A stretch of 64,000 nucleotides of DNA. Origin: Okapia johnstoni (Eukaryota > Chordata > Mammalia > Artiodactyla > Giraffidae). The stretch spans positions 89,791,001-89,855,000 of the forward strand of contig CM044313.1 of the NCBI GenBank assembly GCA_024291935.2, read 5' to 3'. The number at the start of each line of letters is the position of its first letter. Positions within the stretch are counted from its first letter, which is position 1. Shown in pieces: positions 22,760 through 33,839 of this stretch. Position numbers and translations under genes: made by a program. The notes under the pieces are model-generated. The model did not search any database and had not been told where the DNA came from. It saw nothing but the letters and a program-made list of their open reading frames with translations.

Positions 22760-24129
22760 AAGCTTATACAAGAGTAATACATCCATTTTTCTAGTGAACT
22801 AAAGCAGTAATCTTTTAAGTCATGAATGTTTAAATTCACTGACGTTTAATGTATTGACTTTTTACAGGTATAGATAGGTATGTTCCAGCTTTTTAGAAGT
22901 TCTAAATAAGTTAGTTCTTTGATATTATTTGTAAAGAGAAAAATTCACTAAAAATTTTGTGTGCATGTGTGTGAGTTTGTGTGTGTGTGTATGTCTTTAC
23001 CTGTATAGGAGACTATTCTAGAAAAATACATTCTGGTTTTGGAAATTTTAAAACTAAAACTGTAGCGCAAAACATTTAATACATTGTGGATTCATGATCT
23101 GTCCTTTAAGCAGAAGAGGTTTTTATATAAATTCATATTTTTAGATGATTTCCTCATAGAAATCTTGTATAACATTTTTACAAAAATTGAAATATTGTAA
23201 TAGGTAACCCAGTATCCACAAAAATCCAGTCTCATGAAATCCCACCTCCATTGTGCATGCCTAATCAGGAGGGAAGAACAAGGCAGTAAAGTTAAACTAC
23301 TACCATTCTTACAATAGTTACAAATTTACTAAACTTACTACTGTTGCTAATGGCTGCTGTAGACCATATAACATTGCATAATACTGTGTTGAGTTCCTTG
23401 TGATAGGTGGCAATATTATCTTTGACAGGGGAAGATTTTGGAATTCAGAAAAGATACCTAATTTCTCCAAGAGCAAACAATATGCACATTGCATATCCAG
23501 CAATTTAAACACCAATGTAACTGAGCCAAAGTCCGTTTTTCCTAATAAGTTGAATTGAATTCTTAAATGAGGCAAAAATAGTCAACAATGTATAAGAAAT
23601 AATAGAGACCTCATTTAAAATAAAGTCAAGAGGACAGAAGGAATACTCTAATACTCTACATGCTATGTTAGTATTACTAACAGACCTATGAAAGTAGTAC
23701 CTGTGTATCTCCAAAAAGAAAGTTACTACTTTACTACCTAGCAGGAGGAAAGAATTTCTCTTTGTCCAGAAACAGCCCAGTCAATGAGAGTCTGTCACAA
23801 CACAGTCAACCAAAAGACACTACACTTTGAATTCCCAGTTTTCTGCAATAAACTCTTCCTTTATAGTATCTCCTCCCAACTCCCCCTTCGCTTCTAAAAA
23901 AGAAAGTTCTTCTGACTTGCCTGGGGTTGGCCATAGATTGCATGTGCTGAAATGTAATTCTTTACTGTTCCTGAATAACTCCAATTGGTTCATGAAATAA
24001 CTTAATGTTTTATTGTTTTGGGTAAAGAAAAGAATAATCTATCATAATTGGAAATTACATTAGTTTCATTGAAGTAGTAGCAATATCTGATCTTGGTAAA
24101 ACACCTACACGCACCCATTGCTCTGTTGA
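22760..24129. other. Unassigned interval with a TG run
   Basis: About 1.37 kb. A short TG-rich run lies at about 22960-22992. No repeat family or exon recognised. Open frames at 23318-23575 and 23505-23714 (minus) are 85 and 69 codons and unremarkable. Confidence 0.45.
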
Positions 24130-24525
24130 GAAATTTACACGGTTCCTCATGTAATGGACACAACAACACTATGTTATAGCTACCCTATGTACAGCCATTT
24201 TATATTTGACGAAATTGTGGCTCAAATGAGTAAAGAAAGTGAAGTTACTCAATTGTTTCCAACTTTTTGAGACCCCATGGACCATAGCCCGGCAGGCTCC
24301 TCCATCCATGGGATTTTTCCAGACAAGAATACTGGAGTGGGTTGCAATTTCCTTCTCCAGAAGATCTTCTTGACCCAGGGATTGAACCCAGCTCTCCTGC
24401 ATTGCAGGTAGAATCTTTACCCTCTGAGCCACCAGGGACTCAAAATGAATAAAGCCATACACATTGTAAGTGGTGATGCTGGAATTTGAATTCAGGCAGT
24501 CTGACTCCAGAAAATAGACAGATGT
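24130..24525 (+). mobile_element. MIR SINE split by a Bov-tA
   Basis: MIR-like sequence runs 24130-24235 ('cattttatatttgacgaaattgtggctc' equivalent) and resumes at 24454-24525 ('ggtgatgctggaatttgaattcagg', then 'cagtctgactccag'). The Bov-tA between is flanked by a duplicated target. The 3' part is well preserved for a MIR. Confidence 0.78.
24236..24439 (-). mobile_element. Bov-tA SINE inside a MIR
   Basis: Reverse-complement Bov-tA. Imperfect target-site duplications tcaaatgagtaaag (24222-24235) and tcaaaatgaataaag (24440-24454) flank it. Body and head are complete, the head ending 'ccaccaggga'. Confidence 0.92.
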
Positions 24526-24614
24526 TGGTGAGACTGTATCCTTTGAATTAACAGTGCTTGACTTCTTATCTATAAATTCTAAATTTCTGCATGATTTTGA
24601 ATAAGTTACTATGT

Positions 24615-25062
24615 TAAGTTTAGGGTTCTTCAGAGAAACAGGATCAAGAGGATGTGTATACATAAAGAAAACAATTTATTTTAAGAACTGGTTCATGCAA
24701 TTGTGGAGGTTTGGTGAGTCCAAACTCTGATAGAGGCAGGCAGCTCAGGGGAAAGCTGAAGTTAGAATCCAAAGGCTGTCTGCTGTGGAATCAGGAAGAA
24801 ACGATGTTGTACATGAAGATCATCTGCCAAAGAATTCTCTCTTGTTTTCAAGGAGGTCAGCCTTTTGTTCTATTCAGATCTTCAACTGATTGGATGAGGC
24901 AAACTCAAAATATGGAGGACATTCTCTGTTACTCAAAGCCTACCAACTTAAATATTAATATATGCCTCATCCAAGAACACCATCATGGAAACATTCAGAA
25001 ATGTGTTTAGCCAAATATCTGGGCATCATGGCCCAGGCAGGTTGACACATAAAATTAACCAC
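24615..25062 (-). mobile_element. Old mammalian repeat, second copy (probable L1 3'-UTR type)
   Basis: Same family as 11950-12931. It begins 'agggttcttcagagaaacagg', carries 'attggatgaggca' near 24890 and ends 'caaatatctgggcatc' plus 'ttgacacataaaattaacca'. This copy is nearly continuous. An open frame (24711-25010, +) runs through it by chance. The exact family name is not certain. Confidence 0.6.
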
Positions 25063-25084
25063 CAGTTTTGTACTTCAATTGTAC

Positions 25085-25810
25085 TTCATTTCCCATACCT
25101 TTTAAAACTAAGATAGCATTATTTTTTAATGGAGGTGAAATTCATATAATGTAAATTAGCATTTTATGTGAGGAATTTAGCTGCATTTATGACATTCACA
25201 ATGTCCTACAACTACCACATCTATTGAGTTCCAAAATATTTTCATCACCTTACAATGATATATTTACCCAATAAGTAGTATCCAGTACCCATGACAACTA
25301 CCAGTTTTCTTTCTGTCACTGTGGATTTATCTATTCTGAATATTTCATGTTAGTAGATTTGTCCAATATTGACATTTTGTGACTGGCTTTTTGTATTTAA
25401 CAATATTTTTGAGGTTCATATTGCAGCACCATAGCATGTATCAGTATTTCATTCATGTTTACCACCAAATAATATTATAGTGTATGCACATATCACAATT
25501 TATTCATTCTTTCATTTGCTGATGGACATTTGGTTAGTTTCTATCTATAGGTCATTATGAATAGTGCTTATATGAACATCTGTGTACAAGTTTTATTTTT
25601 TTTTTGGTACTTGTCTACAGTTTTCTTGGGTATATATCTATGAATGAGACTGCTGAGTTATATGATAATTTCATGTTTAACTTTTTGAGCAACTGTCAAA
25701 TTCTTTCCCCATGTCTGCATCATTTTACATTTCTCCAAGCAATGCACAAATATTCCAATTTCTCCACATTCTCCGCAATGTTTGTTATTTGCCATTCATG
25801 TGAGGTAAAC
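25085..25810 (-). mobile_element. L1 (L1M-type) 3' UTR, antisense
   Basis: Reads like the reverse complement of an old L1 3' end. It has 'gactggctttttgtatttaac' and 'ttcatttgctgatggacatttgg' followed by 'ttatgaatagtgcttatatgaac', then 'ttttgagcaactgtcaaattc' and 'ccaatttctccacattctc'. All these blocks occur in the order expected of the antisense strand. Heavily diverged. Confidence 0.82.
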
Positions 25811-25856
25811 AGATTAATGCTCCATCATCAAAGATTTCCATCTCCTAGTTTTGGAG

Positions 25857-25907
25857 GCCTGTACTGATCACCTCACCTCAGAAGCCTGTACTTATCACCT
25901 CACCTCA
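25857..25907. repeat. Short tandem duplication, 27-base period
   Basis: The word gcctgtact(g/t)atcacctcacctca occurs at 25857-25880 and 25884-25907, separated by 'gaa', with one mismatch in 24. A further 'cctca' unit follows. Confidence 0.85.
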
Positions 25908-25939
25908 CCTCATCAGGCAAGAGAGACTTCTCAGGCACA

Positions 25940-26526
25940 AGCTCAGGAAACTGAGATGGGGAAATAATCCTGGATAAATGAGCCATGTGCTTAGTCACTC
26001 AGACATATCTGACTTTTTGCAACCCCATAGACTGTAGCCTGCCAGGATCCTCAGTCCTTGGGATTTTCCAAGCATGAATGCTGAAGTGGGTTGCCATATC
26101 CTCCTCCAGGGGCTCTTCCTGACCCAGGGACTGAACTTGTATCTCTTCTGTCTCCTGCATTACAGGCTTAATTGGGTGGGCTCTGTGTAATCATAAGTGT
26201 CCTTTAAAAAGTAAGAGAAGGAAATGTGAGGACATTAGCAGAGAATCAAAGTCAAAAAGCTATTTAAAATGTCTAGGTTTCTATTTTTAGAGATGGGAGA
26301 AGGCACAATAAACTAAAGAATGCAGGCCACTTCTAGAAATAATTGAACATAATGGCAATCAGAAAGATCTTCCCCTAGATCATCCAGAAAGAGCAGAGTC
26401 CGGACAATGACTTGATTTTAGCTAACCAAGGCCCATTTCAGAATTCTGACATAGAGAATTATAATAAATCTGTTGTTTTAAGCCACTTTTTATGGTAGCT
26501 GTTAAGAAGTAACAGGTTACTAATAC
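25940..26526 (+). mobile_element. MaLR (MLT1-like) LTR split by a Bov-tA
   Basis: LTR blocks 'aaataatcctggataaatgag' (before the SINE) and 'gggtgggctctgtgtaatcataag' (after it) join as expected. The 3' end has 'aataaatctgttgttttaagcc' and 'ggttactaataca'. It is a non-coding long terminal repeat of an ancient retrovirus-like element, without internal sequence next to it. Confidence 0.75.
25985..26167 (-). mobile_element. Bov-tA SINE inside an LTR, head truncated
   Basis: Reverse-complement Bov-tA interrupting the LTR. The tRNA head stops after the 'ctgcattacagg' block, so about 40 head bases are missing. No clear target-site duplication was seen. Confidence 0.88.
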
Positions 26527-26529
26527 ATG

Positions 26530-27110
26530 TAATATATTCAAAAAGCCAAAGCCAAAGACATGCAAAGCCAAAGATATGCAAAAAGCCAAAGACAACCAGA
26601 TAATTTTAAAAGGAACCAGAGGAAAAAGTTAGTCTACCTGTAGAAGAAGGGTAAGAATTACAGTGGATTTCTCATCAGATATTGTGAATCAAATGAAATA
26701 TTTAATGTTTTGAAGGGAAAAGACAGGAAAAAAAGCACTAATATAGACTTCTATATACAATAAATTTATTTTCAAAACAAAGGATAAATGCTTTCTCAAA
26801 CAAAAATATTGTTAGTAGACCTGTCCTGCAATAAGTATTATAAGGTGATTTTCAAGCACATATACCAGAAACACTGGTATATGTGTATATAACCAAAAAC
26901 GTCAGTAAAGGAATGAAGTAAAACAAAATATTGTATTTTATTCTTAATTGTTCTAAAAATCTAGCTGTTAGAGTAATGATAATAACAGTGGTTTGGGTGA
27001 TTATAGTGTCAATATACAGAAGATGAAATCTTTGACAAAAACACCATAAAGTGGAGAAGAGAGAAGTGAACAACACTTCATTACAAAGTATCGGGTGTAT
27101 GTATAAGCAG
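26530..27110 (+). mobile_element. L1M/HAL1-like internal fragment
   Basis: Degraded L1-type sequence: 'aaccagaggaaaaagttagtctacctgtag', then 'agaattacagtggatttctcatcag', then 'acctgtcctgcaataagtatta'. The region before 26590 also has small repeats of 'aaagccaaaga'. Stops occur throughout. Confidence 0.65.
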
Positions 27111-27169
27111 TATATTATTATTTAAAGTGGAATTAAAAGAGTTAAAAATTGTAATGTAAACTTGACAGT

Positions 27170-27945
27170 TTAAAGAAAGTGATCCAATTCTTTGAAAGAT
27201 ACAAACCACCCAAACATACACAAGGAGAAATAGATAACATGAATAGCTCTATATCTGTTAAATAAATTAAACATATAATCAAAAGCCTTACAAATAGAGA
27301 AAGTACTTGGGATAGAGAGTTTCAATGATGAATTCTATGAAACATTTAAAGAATAGATAGTATAAATCTTCAACAATTTTTTAAATTTGTTGTGTGAGCT
27401 CAGAGTTATCATAATACCAAATCAGAGAAAAACACTACAAAAGAAAATTACAGACCACTATCTCATGAACATAGATACAGAATCTTCAACAAAATTCTTG
27501 CAAATTGAATCCAACAATGTCTTAAAAGGATTAACTGCCATGATCAAATGTCATTAAAGACAGGCATGGATTCAATCAAGGAAAGTTAACATAAACACAT
27601 GAAAAATTTCAAAACTATTTAATCATATCCATTGATGACAAAATTTTTTGACAAAATCTAACAGACTCATAATAAGAACTCTTAGCAGTCTGAGAAGAGG
27701 CAAGACTTCTTTAACTTGATAGAGTCCATATACAGCGAAACTCTACAGCTAGCATCACATTTAATGGCTAGAGAATGGATGATTCCTGTAAGATCAGGCA
27801 CAAGGCAAGTATATCCTCTCTCACCACACTTATTCAAACTAGTACCAAAAAGTATGAACTAGTGCAGAATGATAAGGGGAAAATAAAATTTGAAAGGAAG
27901 AAATAAAACAGTCTTCAACCACAGAAGACGTGATTATTGTTCTTT
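27170..27945 (+). pseudogene. L1 ORF2 reverse-transcriptase region, decayed
   Basis: Nucleotide landmarks of the L1 ORF2 RT region appear in order: 'gaattctatgaaacatttaaagaa' (about 27330), 'acagaccactatctcatgaac' (about 27450), 'cattgatgacaaaattttttgac' (about 27630), and 'agatcaggcacaaggcaagtatatcc' (about 27790). No frame stays open. It is a fossil L1 in sense orientation. Confidence 0.8.
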
Positions 27946-28734
27946 ATATTATGATTACTCAATTTTTTCATTTATGAATGTATGAAATTTCTCTTTTTCA
28001 TAACTTTTCTCATGTTCATATATTTAATAAAGTCATCACTGGGTATAACCAATAGAAATATAAATTGTGAAACTTGAAGAATATTGGGTAGTTACTTTTC
28101 TTTGCACAGGTTTTTTTTTTTTTTTTGGATGAGATGGACTACATTATTCCAGAAACTCTTGCTGATAAATTTGTGAAATTTTATTGTCAAGTGATTCCTT
28201 CAACAGTGGTAATTTTCTTTACCTTACTTCAAGACCAAGGAGTGGGTGCTATAGGGAGCAAAACTCAGCTCAATACTTGGAGGAACATTTGTTTCATGAT
28301 GGTGGCAGAAAGTGATTCCTGCATCCTAAAGAAACAAGTTAGTAGTATTTTGGGCAGAAGTTGGATGTAAGTTATTCCAAAGAGTTGAAAAAAATAAGCC
28401 ATTGATCCAGCCTAGTGTTGAGTCAAACTGCCATGCTGCACCCTTGTTCCTACTGTAGACTACAGCCAGGTTTTTACTGCACTTAATTACATGATATATG
28501 AAAAACAGTGCACACGGGAATTCATTTGTATTTCTTTTCTTTTTTTCTTTTCTAGATAGGATTTCATAACTGCTTTTGCAAATCTGTCCTTAAAGGGCAG
28601 CTATAACTTTTTTTTTCCGTTTTTTTTCTTACTATGTTGCTCTTGAAACGTTGGCAATTTAGACATCAATAAATAACACCACTACCCAAATACTGAACAA
28701 TCAAAAGCGACACAGAAGATGCAGGTGACAGCTG
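27946..28734. other. Unassigned spacer with an 81-codon frame
   Basis: A 16-base T run (28111-28126) precedes an open frame at 28125-28370 (+, 81 codons). Its translation (MDEMDYIIPETLADKF...) resembles no protein I know. Position after a T run could mean an antisense retrocopy, but no poly-A or target-site duplication was found. A short exon cannot be excluded. Confidence 0.35.
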
Positions 28735-28958
28735 TTAATAGTGAGTACTTACTGGATGACGAGAACTATCTCAGCATTTGATGCGTATGAACTCATTTTA
28801 ATTTTACCAAAAAAAAAAAAAAACTTGATGAAGAATGTTGTGTCATTTTCCTTTAAATTTGAGGCAACTGAGAAACAGAGTGGTTAAGAAACTTGTCTAA
28901 AATCACACAGCTAAGGAGTCAGGGCTAGAAATCACACCCAGATAGTCTATATTCACAG
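28735..28958 (+). mobile_element. MIR SINE
   Basis: Contains 'agtacttactggatgacgagaac', 'gaactcattttaattttacc', 'gaggcaactgagaaacagagtgg', then 'aaatcacacagctaaggagtcagg', the MIR blocks in order. A 15-base A run (28809-28823) has expanded inside it. Confidence 0.85.
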
Positions 28959-30207
28959 GTTTCATTTTTTATCTGTTAAATCCTTGGCTGGAGACTGGAG
29001 CCCATGCAAATATTGCCAAAAGGACATAACAACACTCTCCTACTCTCAAGGCTGGACAGAATCCTCTGTTTCATCTTAGGAGAGCACCTTGAATACACTC
29101 TTACTGCAAGCTGGCCAATTCCAAAATAACACAGAAGAAGCCAAAATAAGTGGTCCTTGGTTGTTTCAACCTATCTGACTAATCAAATAAAATTACCTCC
29201 ATTCAGGAAGGAACCAGTGAAGCTAGATGTGTTTCTGGAAGACAGGTTTCTCAACAAGGAAATACGAGAAGTTCAGAATGAATACCCCCTTAATAGATAA
29301 CAAATATACCTTATAACTTATTATTTGTATTTCATTTGTGATTTTGACTATGCTACACTATGCGTTGCATAAGTTTATAGACTTGGGCTTATGGTGGAAG
29401 AAGGGAGGCTGGTTCTACATGGAAATGATATGTAGTTCATCAACTTAAAATTTTATATTGGAAAAAATATGACATCATGGTTGCATATAAATGAACCACA
29501 ACAGTGCTCATAGAAGTTAAAAGAGGAAAAGTGGTGGGAGAAATGAATCACAATGTGACACACAGGATGGATATGCTGAACTAAAAAAAATGATTCACAA
29601 AGAAAATGGCAATTTAATTTCAATAAAAATTGCAATTCATATAAATGAATATTTCCTAATTGTTTTCATTTTGTACATATTTTAAAAATATGCTTCAGAT
29701 TATAAATGCATGAAAGTTAAAAATGAAGAAGTTCATGCCATATTTGATTTTTGAAAATATAACATTATCATGAAACTCATTAAGTAAACAGTGATGAAAA
29801 ATGATTTTTGCTTTTGACTCCTTCAGGAGAACTATGAGAATAACTAAGATAAGAGTAGAGTAATTTTAACCATAATTTGAAATTTGTTTAAGACCAATTG
29901 GTATTTAAAAGTGTGTTATCTAATCTAGTATTGTTTCTCAAGAAGAGTAACACCAGTGACTTTTGCCATGATATAGCGAAGATAAATTAAGATTTTTTTA
30001 TGATGCTTAAGTATAACAATTATTAAGTATCATAAGTATATAAAAGTATAAGTATTAAGTATTATTAAGTACTATAAAAATATTTCATAATATACATGAA
30101 ACATTATTTCAGATGATTTTTTTGTGACTTGCATGTATTCATTTTATAAAAATGAAACAATTTTTGTCTCATTTTTATCAATGTTGAAATGTGTTTAAAA
30201 AAGTACT
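28959..30207. other. Unassigned AT-rich interval
   Basis: About 1.25 kb. A low-complexity patch at about 30003-30085 repeats 'attaagta' and 'agtata' words. Nothing else recognised. Confidence 0.45.
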
Positions 30208-30596
30208 GGTTCCCTGGGGCTGCTGTACTAAAGTATCACAAACTAGATGATGTAGAACAACAGAAATTTATTGTCTCTTGGTCTGTAGACTAAAAGTCTG
30301 TGATTATTGTGTCACCTGACTTACTTTCTCTAGAGGGCTGTGAAGGAGAGTCTGTTCTATGACTCTTTACTAGTTTCAGGTGGTTTGCTGGTAATTTCTC
30401 GCATTCCTTAGCTTGTAGAGCATGACCCTGATCTCTGTATTTATTTTCATTGAGTTCTCACAGCGAGTCTGTAATGAAATGTCCCCTTCAAATTGGTTTA
30501 GGAATCCACCCTACTTCAGTACAGCCAGCAATTCTATCCTCAACAAACCAATTTTCAAATAAGATCGTATTTGGTAGCACTGTGGTTAGGACTTCA
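30208..30596 (-). mobile_element. MaLR (MLT1-like) LTR, antisense
   Basis: Reads as the reverse complement of an MLT1-type LTR. 'ggttccctggggctgctgtac' and 'aaactagatgatgtagaacaac' leading to 'agaaatttattgtctc' are at its 3' end. The other edge is 'aaataagatcgtatttgg' leading to 'ggttaggacttca'. It directly abuts a sense LTR of the same class. Confidence 0.82.
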
Positions 30597-31253
30597 TTAT
30601 GGATTAAATTGGATCCCTCTCAGTATTCACTGGCACCCCACTCCAGTACTCTTGCCTGGAAAATCCCATGGACGGAGGAGCCTGGTAGGCTGCAATCCAT
30701 GGGGTCGCGACGAGTCGGACACGACTGAGCGACTTCACTTTCCCTTTTCACTTTCATGCGTTGGAGAAGGAAACGGCAGCCCACTCCAGTGTTCTTGCCT
30801 GGAGAATCCCAGGGACGGGGGAGCCTGGTGGGCTGCCGTCTATGGGGTCGCACAGAGTCGGACACGACTGAAGTGACTTAGTAGCAGTAGCAGTATTCAC
30901 ATGTTAAAATTGTAACACTCAGTACCTCAGAATTTGCCTGTATTTAGAGACAGAGACTATAAAGCCATAAATAATTTGAAAGGAGTTTATCAGGGTAAGC
31001 CTTAATCCAATACAATTTGTATCCTTTGAAGATAGGAGATTAGAGCACAGATATGTACAGAGAGAAGACCGTGTGAAGACACAGGGAGAAGATGGCCGTC
31101 TGAAAGCCAAGGAGAAAGGCTTCAAGTGAAACCAACCCTGAAAAATATCAATACCTTGATTTCTTAATTCTAGCTTCCAGAATTGTGAGAAAATATATTT
31201 CTGTCTTTAAACCACCCAGTCTCTGGTACTTGTTATTAGTGAACTAATACAGA
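30597..31253 (+). mobile_element. MaLR (MLT1-like) LTR, sense, split by a Bov-A2
   Basis: Begins 'ttatggattaaattgg', continues past the SINE with 'cactcagtacctcagaattt' and 'gtgtgaagacacagggagaag' leading to 'atggccgtc', and ends 'ttccagaattgtgag' ... 'gaactaatacaga'. Together with the preceding LTR it forms a head-to-head pair. No internal retroviral coding sequence lies beside it. Confidence 0.85.
30631..30890 (+). mobile_element. Bov-A2 SINE (dimer)
   Basis: Two Bov-A units joined by the 'cactttcccttttcactttcatgcgt' linker, ending in the 'agtagcagtag' tail. A perfect 10-base target-site duplication (cagtattcac, 30621-30630 and 30891-30900) fixes both ends. CpG sites are unusually well kept (the 'gtcgcgacgagtcggacacgac' region near 30705), which suggests a young insertion. 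Confidence 0.96.
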
Positions 31254-31844
31254 CTTCAACATACAAATTTTTGGAAGATATAATTTGACCCATAATAGAA
31301 GGTTAGTTTTTCTCCATATTTCTTTTCTTTTTTCTTCAGTAACTATAACTTTTTTCTTCAATGACTATATTTAGTCAATGTATTGATTTGCCTTTACTTA
31401 TGGTTAATACTAATTTCATGTTTAAAGCAATTCACCTGTGGCATTTTAATTAAGAATAGTTCTTAGTAATATTATAATTGTGTGTGAAAACAGAAAGATG
31501 TTTAATTTAGAGAATAATTATTTTATTGCAAATTGATCCAGAAGGCAAAAATAGAATTATTAGAATTTAAAAGTACATTTAAATTCAATATAAATAAAGA
31601 CCTTTCAAGAATTAAATAGTCAAAACAATATTGCCTGTCACTTCCAGAAGTAAACTTGAAATGCTCAGGGATATTGAATACTTAACAACAAAAGTCTTTG
31701 GAGAATGCAATTGAGATTTTGCAAAAAGTTAAATCTCCTCCATTTATTCTCCAGCTCAAAGCTTTTAGAATTTTTTTGTCTTAAAATAGATGTAAACAAT
31801 TTGTGTTTTAAATTTATATTTGATTTTACACTGATATACATTAA
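31254..31844. other. Unassigned AT-rich spacer
   Basis: No repeat or gene recognised. Confidence 0.45.
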
Positions 31845-31854
31845 CGGCTTTCCT

Positions 31855-32048
31855 GGTGGCTCAGATGGTAAAGAATCCTGCACCTTAGGAGACATGGGTT
31901 CAATCCTTGGGTCAGGAAGATCCCCTGGAGAAGGAAATGGCAACCTACCCAGTATTCTCACCTGGAGAATTCCATGGACAGAGGAGTCTGGTGGGCTACA
32001 TTCCATGGGATCACAATGAGTCAGACATGACTGAGTGACCAACATTTT
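31855..32048 (+). mobile_element. Bov-tA SINE
   Basis: Sense Bov-tA with A-box-like 'tggctcagatgg' and B-box-like 'gggttcaatccttgg', followed by a full Bov-A body. A perfect target-site duplication tatacattaa lies at 31845-31854 and 32049-32058. Confidence 0.95.
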
Positions 32049-32058
32049 TATACATTAA

Positions 32059-32254
32059 ATTGTATATTTGACTTCCCATAGGATATGAAAAAGAGATATT
32101 TAATTTAAAACATTTTACAAAAATACTGATATTTCAATAAATAATATACTTGCTATTTTATAATCTGTAACATCCATATTTATTTTGTTATTTTATTCCC
32201 GTAATTTAAATTAACTTAATTTTCAAACACCACCTTCATCTAGCACAAAATAGC
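32059..32254. other. Unassigned AT-rich spacer
   Basis: Short AT-rich stretch with no recognisable element. Confidence 0.4.
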
Positions 32255-32395
32255 TCATAGAGCACTGGTTCTCAAACTTGGTTCCCAAAGTTGGTTCCAG
32301 ATAGTATCACTTAGAGAGTTTACACTAAATTAATTACTGGGTCTTATCTCTAAGCACTTTGATTAATTAATCCAGTGAAGCCAGGTGTGGGATTT
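32255..32395 (+). mobile_element. MER5-like hAT DNA transposon fragment
   Basis: The block 'gagcactggttctcaaacttgg' near 32260 and a later 'gtgaagccaggtgtgggattttgc' look like a decayed MER5A/B element, a non-autonomous Charlie relative. The second terminal inverted repeat is not clear. Confidence 0.5.
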
Positions 32396-33489
32396 TGCAA
32401 AACTATATCCTAAGCATCTTAAGGTGTGGGAAAGTTTAAAAAAAAACAGTCTTAAAGGATGCTTTGATGAAAATGAGTCGGTAGAGAAAGATAACACATC
32501 TAGGTGAAGAAGGTAAAAGAGAACACAATTCAGGAGAAAACAATTTTCCAGTTTTTGACAACAACATGTTTCTAGTATTTTAATTCTGGAGTGGCTAATA
32601 AAACTGATTACTTGATGAAAGATATAAAACCAAAAATTTTAATGGCTACTCTTTCTTCCGTGTTTTAATTTTATCTGTCTGTATTATTATAACTTTTGCT
32701 GTAGAAAATTTTAATATGCAAAAGGAAGCATTTCTTTTTATTGTAATGGAAAACTTTTACATAACCAAAATAATACAAGTCATCTTTCATGTATTTGATA
32801 TTTTCCTGCTGTTAGTTTCCACTCATCTAAGCACCAATTACTTAAAACTTTAGAATTCCCAACTTTAAGATGAGAAAAGTCTTTTGAACATCTACATCTG
32901 TTCAAATCTCACAGATGGCCTTTTGTGCTTTTTTCTAAGTTCTTTATAATTATGTGTGACACTGTTCTTCTTTGAGAGTTGGTGTGAATGTACTAAACAT
33001 TATATTTTAACTTGAATTCAAACATATTCAAAAAGGTTTGCAGTAAAGGCTGTAATCATATCCTCTGTATGTGTAGCTCTAGGGCCAAGATTAATTTTTC
33101 TTACACTGTCTTTTACTTACTGCTAAAACATTTTTTCTAAAAGTATTGTCATTGATTGGGAAAAACAAATATAGCTCACTGAAAACAGATCCCAGGGCAA
33201 GACAATGTGTCTCATTTATGATAATAAGTTTCTAAATATCTACTCTAGAGTTTTAAGATTAAATGAGGATAGAAACTTTTGTTGTATCTCTTTTATTTCT
33301 TTGCTTTTTATTTAAATATCTGGCTTTAACTTACCCTTATAATTAATATAGGCAATATATGATGAGGTCCACTATTTGTATAATATATATAGTCATAGGA
33401 ATTGAAACACAGATACATAGGCTGCTTTCCAACTTATTTGTTTTTTGATATAAATACATTCTTCTGAAATTTGAGTAGTAATAAAAGCT
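32396..33489. other. Unassigned AT-rich interval
   Basis: About 1.1 kb without recognised repeat or gene. Confidence 0.45.
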
Positions 33490-33690
33490 TACATTCTGAA
33501 TACTAATGCTCTAAGCAACTTTATACATCTTTGTTCAATTCTCATGATGATTAAGTATTTTAGGTAATTTGATTATAAACAAATAAATAAGGGAAGTGAC
33601 GCGGAGAGAAATAAGGAACTTTGAAGAAAATTGTGGAGGATTAAGTGAAAACCTGGGATTTGAAATCCGTGTATTATATAAACTGACATT
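33490..33690 (+). mobile_element. MIR SINE, diverged
   Basis: Blocks 'aatgctctaagcaactttatacatc', 'aattctcatgatgattaagta' and the 3' 'aaaacctgggatttgaaatcc' follow MIR order. The middle is eroded. Confidence 0.6.
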
Positions 33691-33839
33691 CTGCCCACCC
33701 ATACTGGTCAAATAAGGAAAATCACAAGACAGACTCTTAAAGCACTGAATGAAAATTTTACCAAGATAATCTGTGCTTTCAGTAATGACAGAGAAAGTAT
33801 TCAGTCCACTGCTTCAGCTAAGGAGAGAAAATAAAATCT

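Noticed and set aside
30208..31253. A near full endogenous retrovirus with two LTRs
   Set aside because: The LTRs are head to head, with no internal region between or beside them, so they do not flank a provirus.
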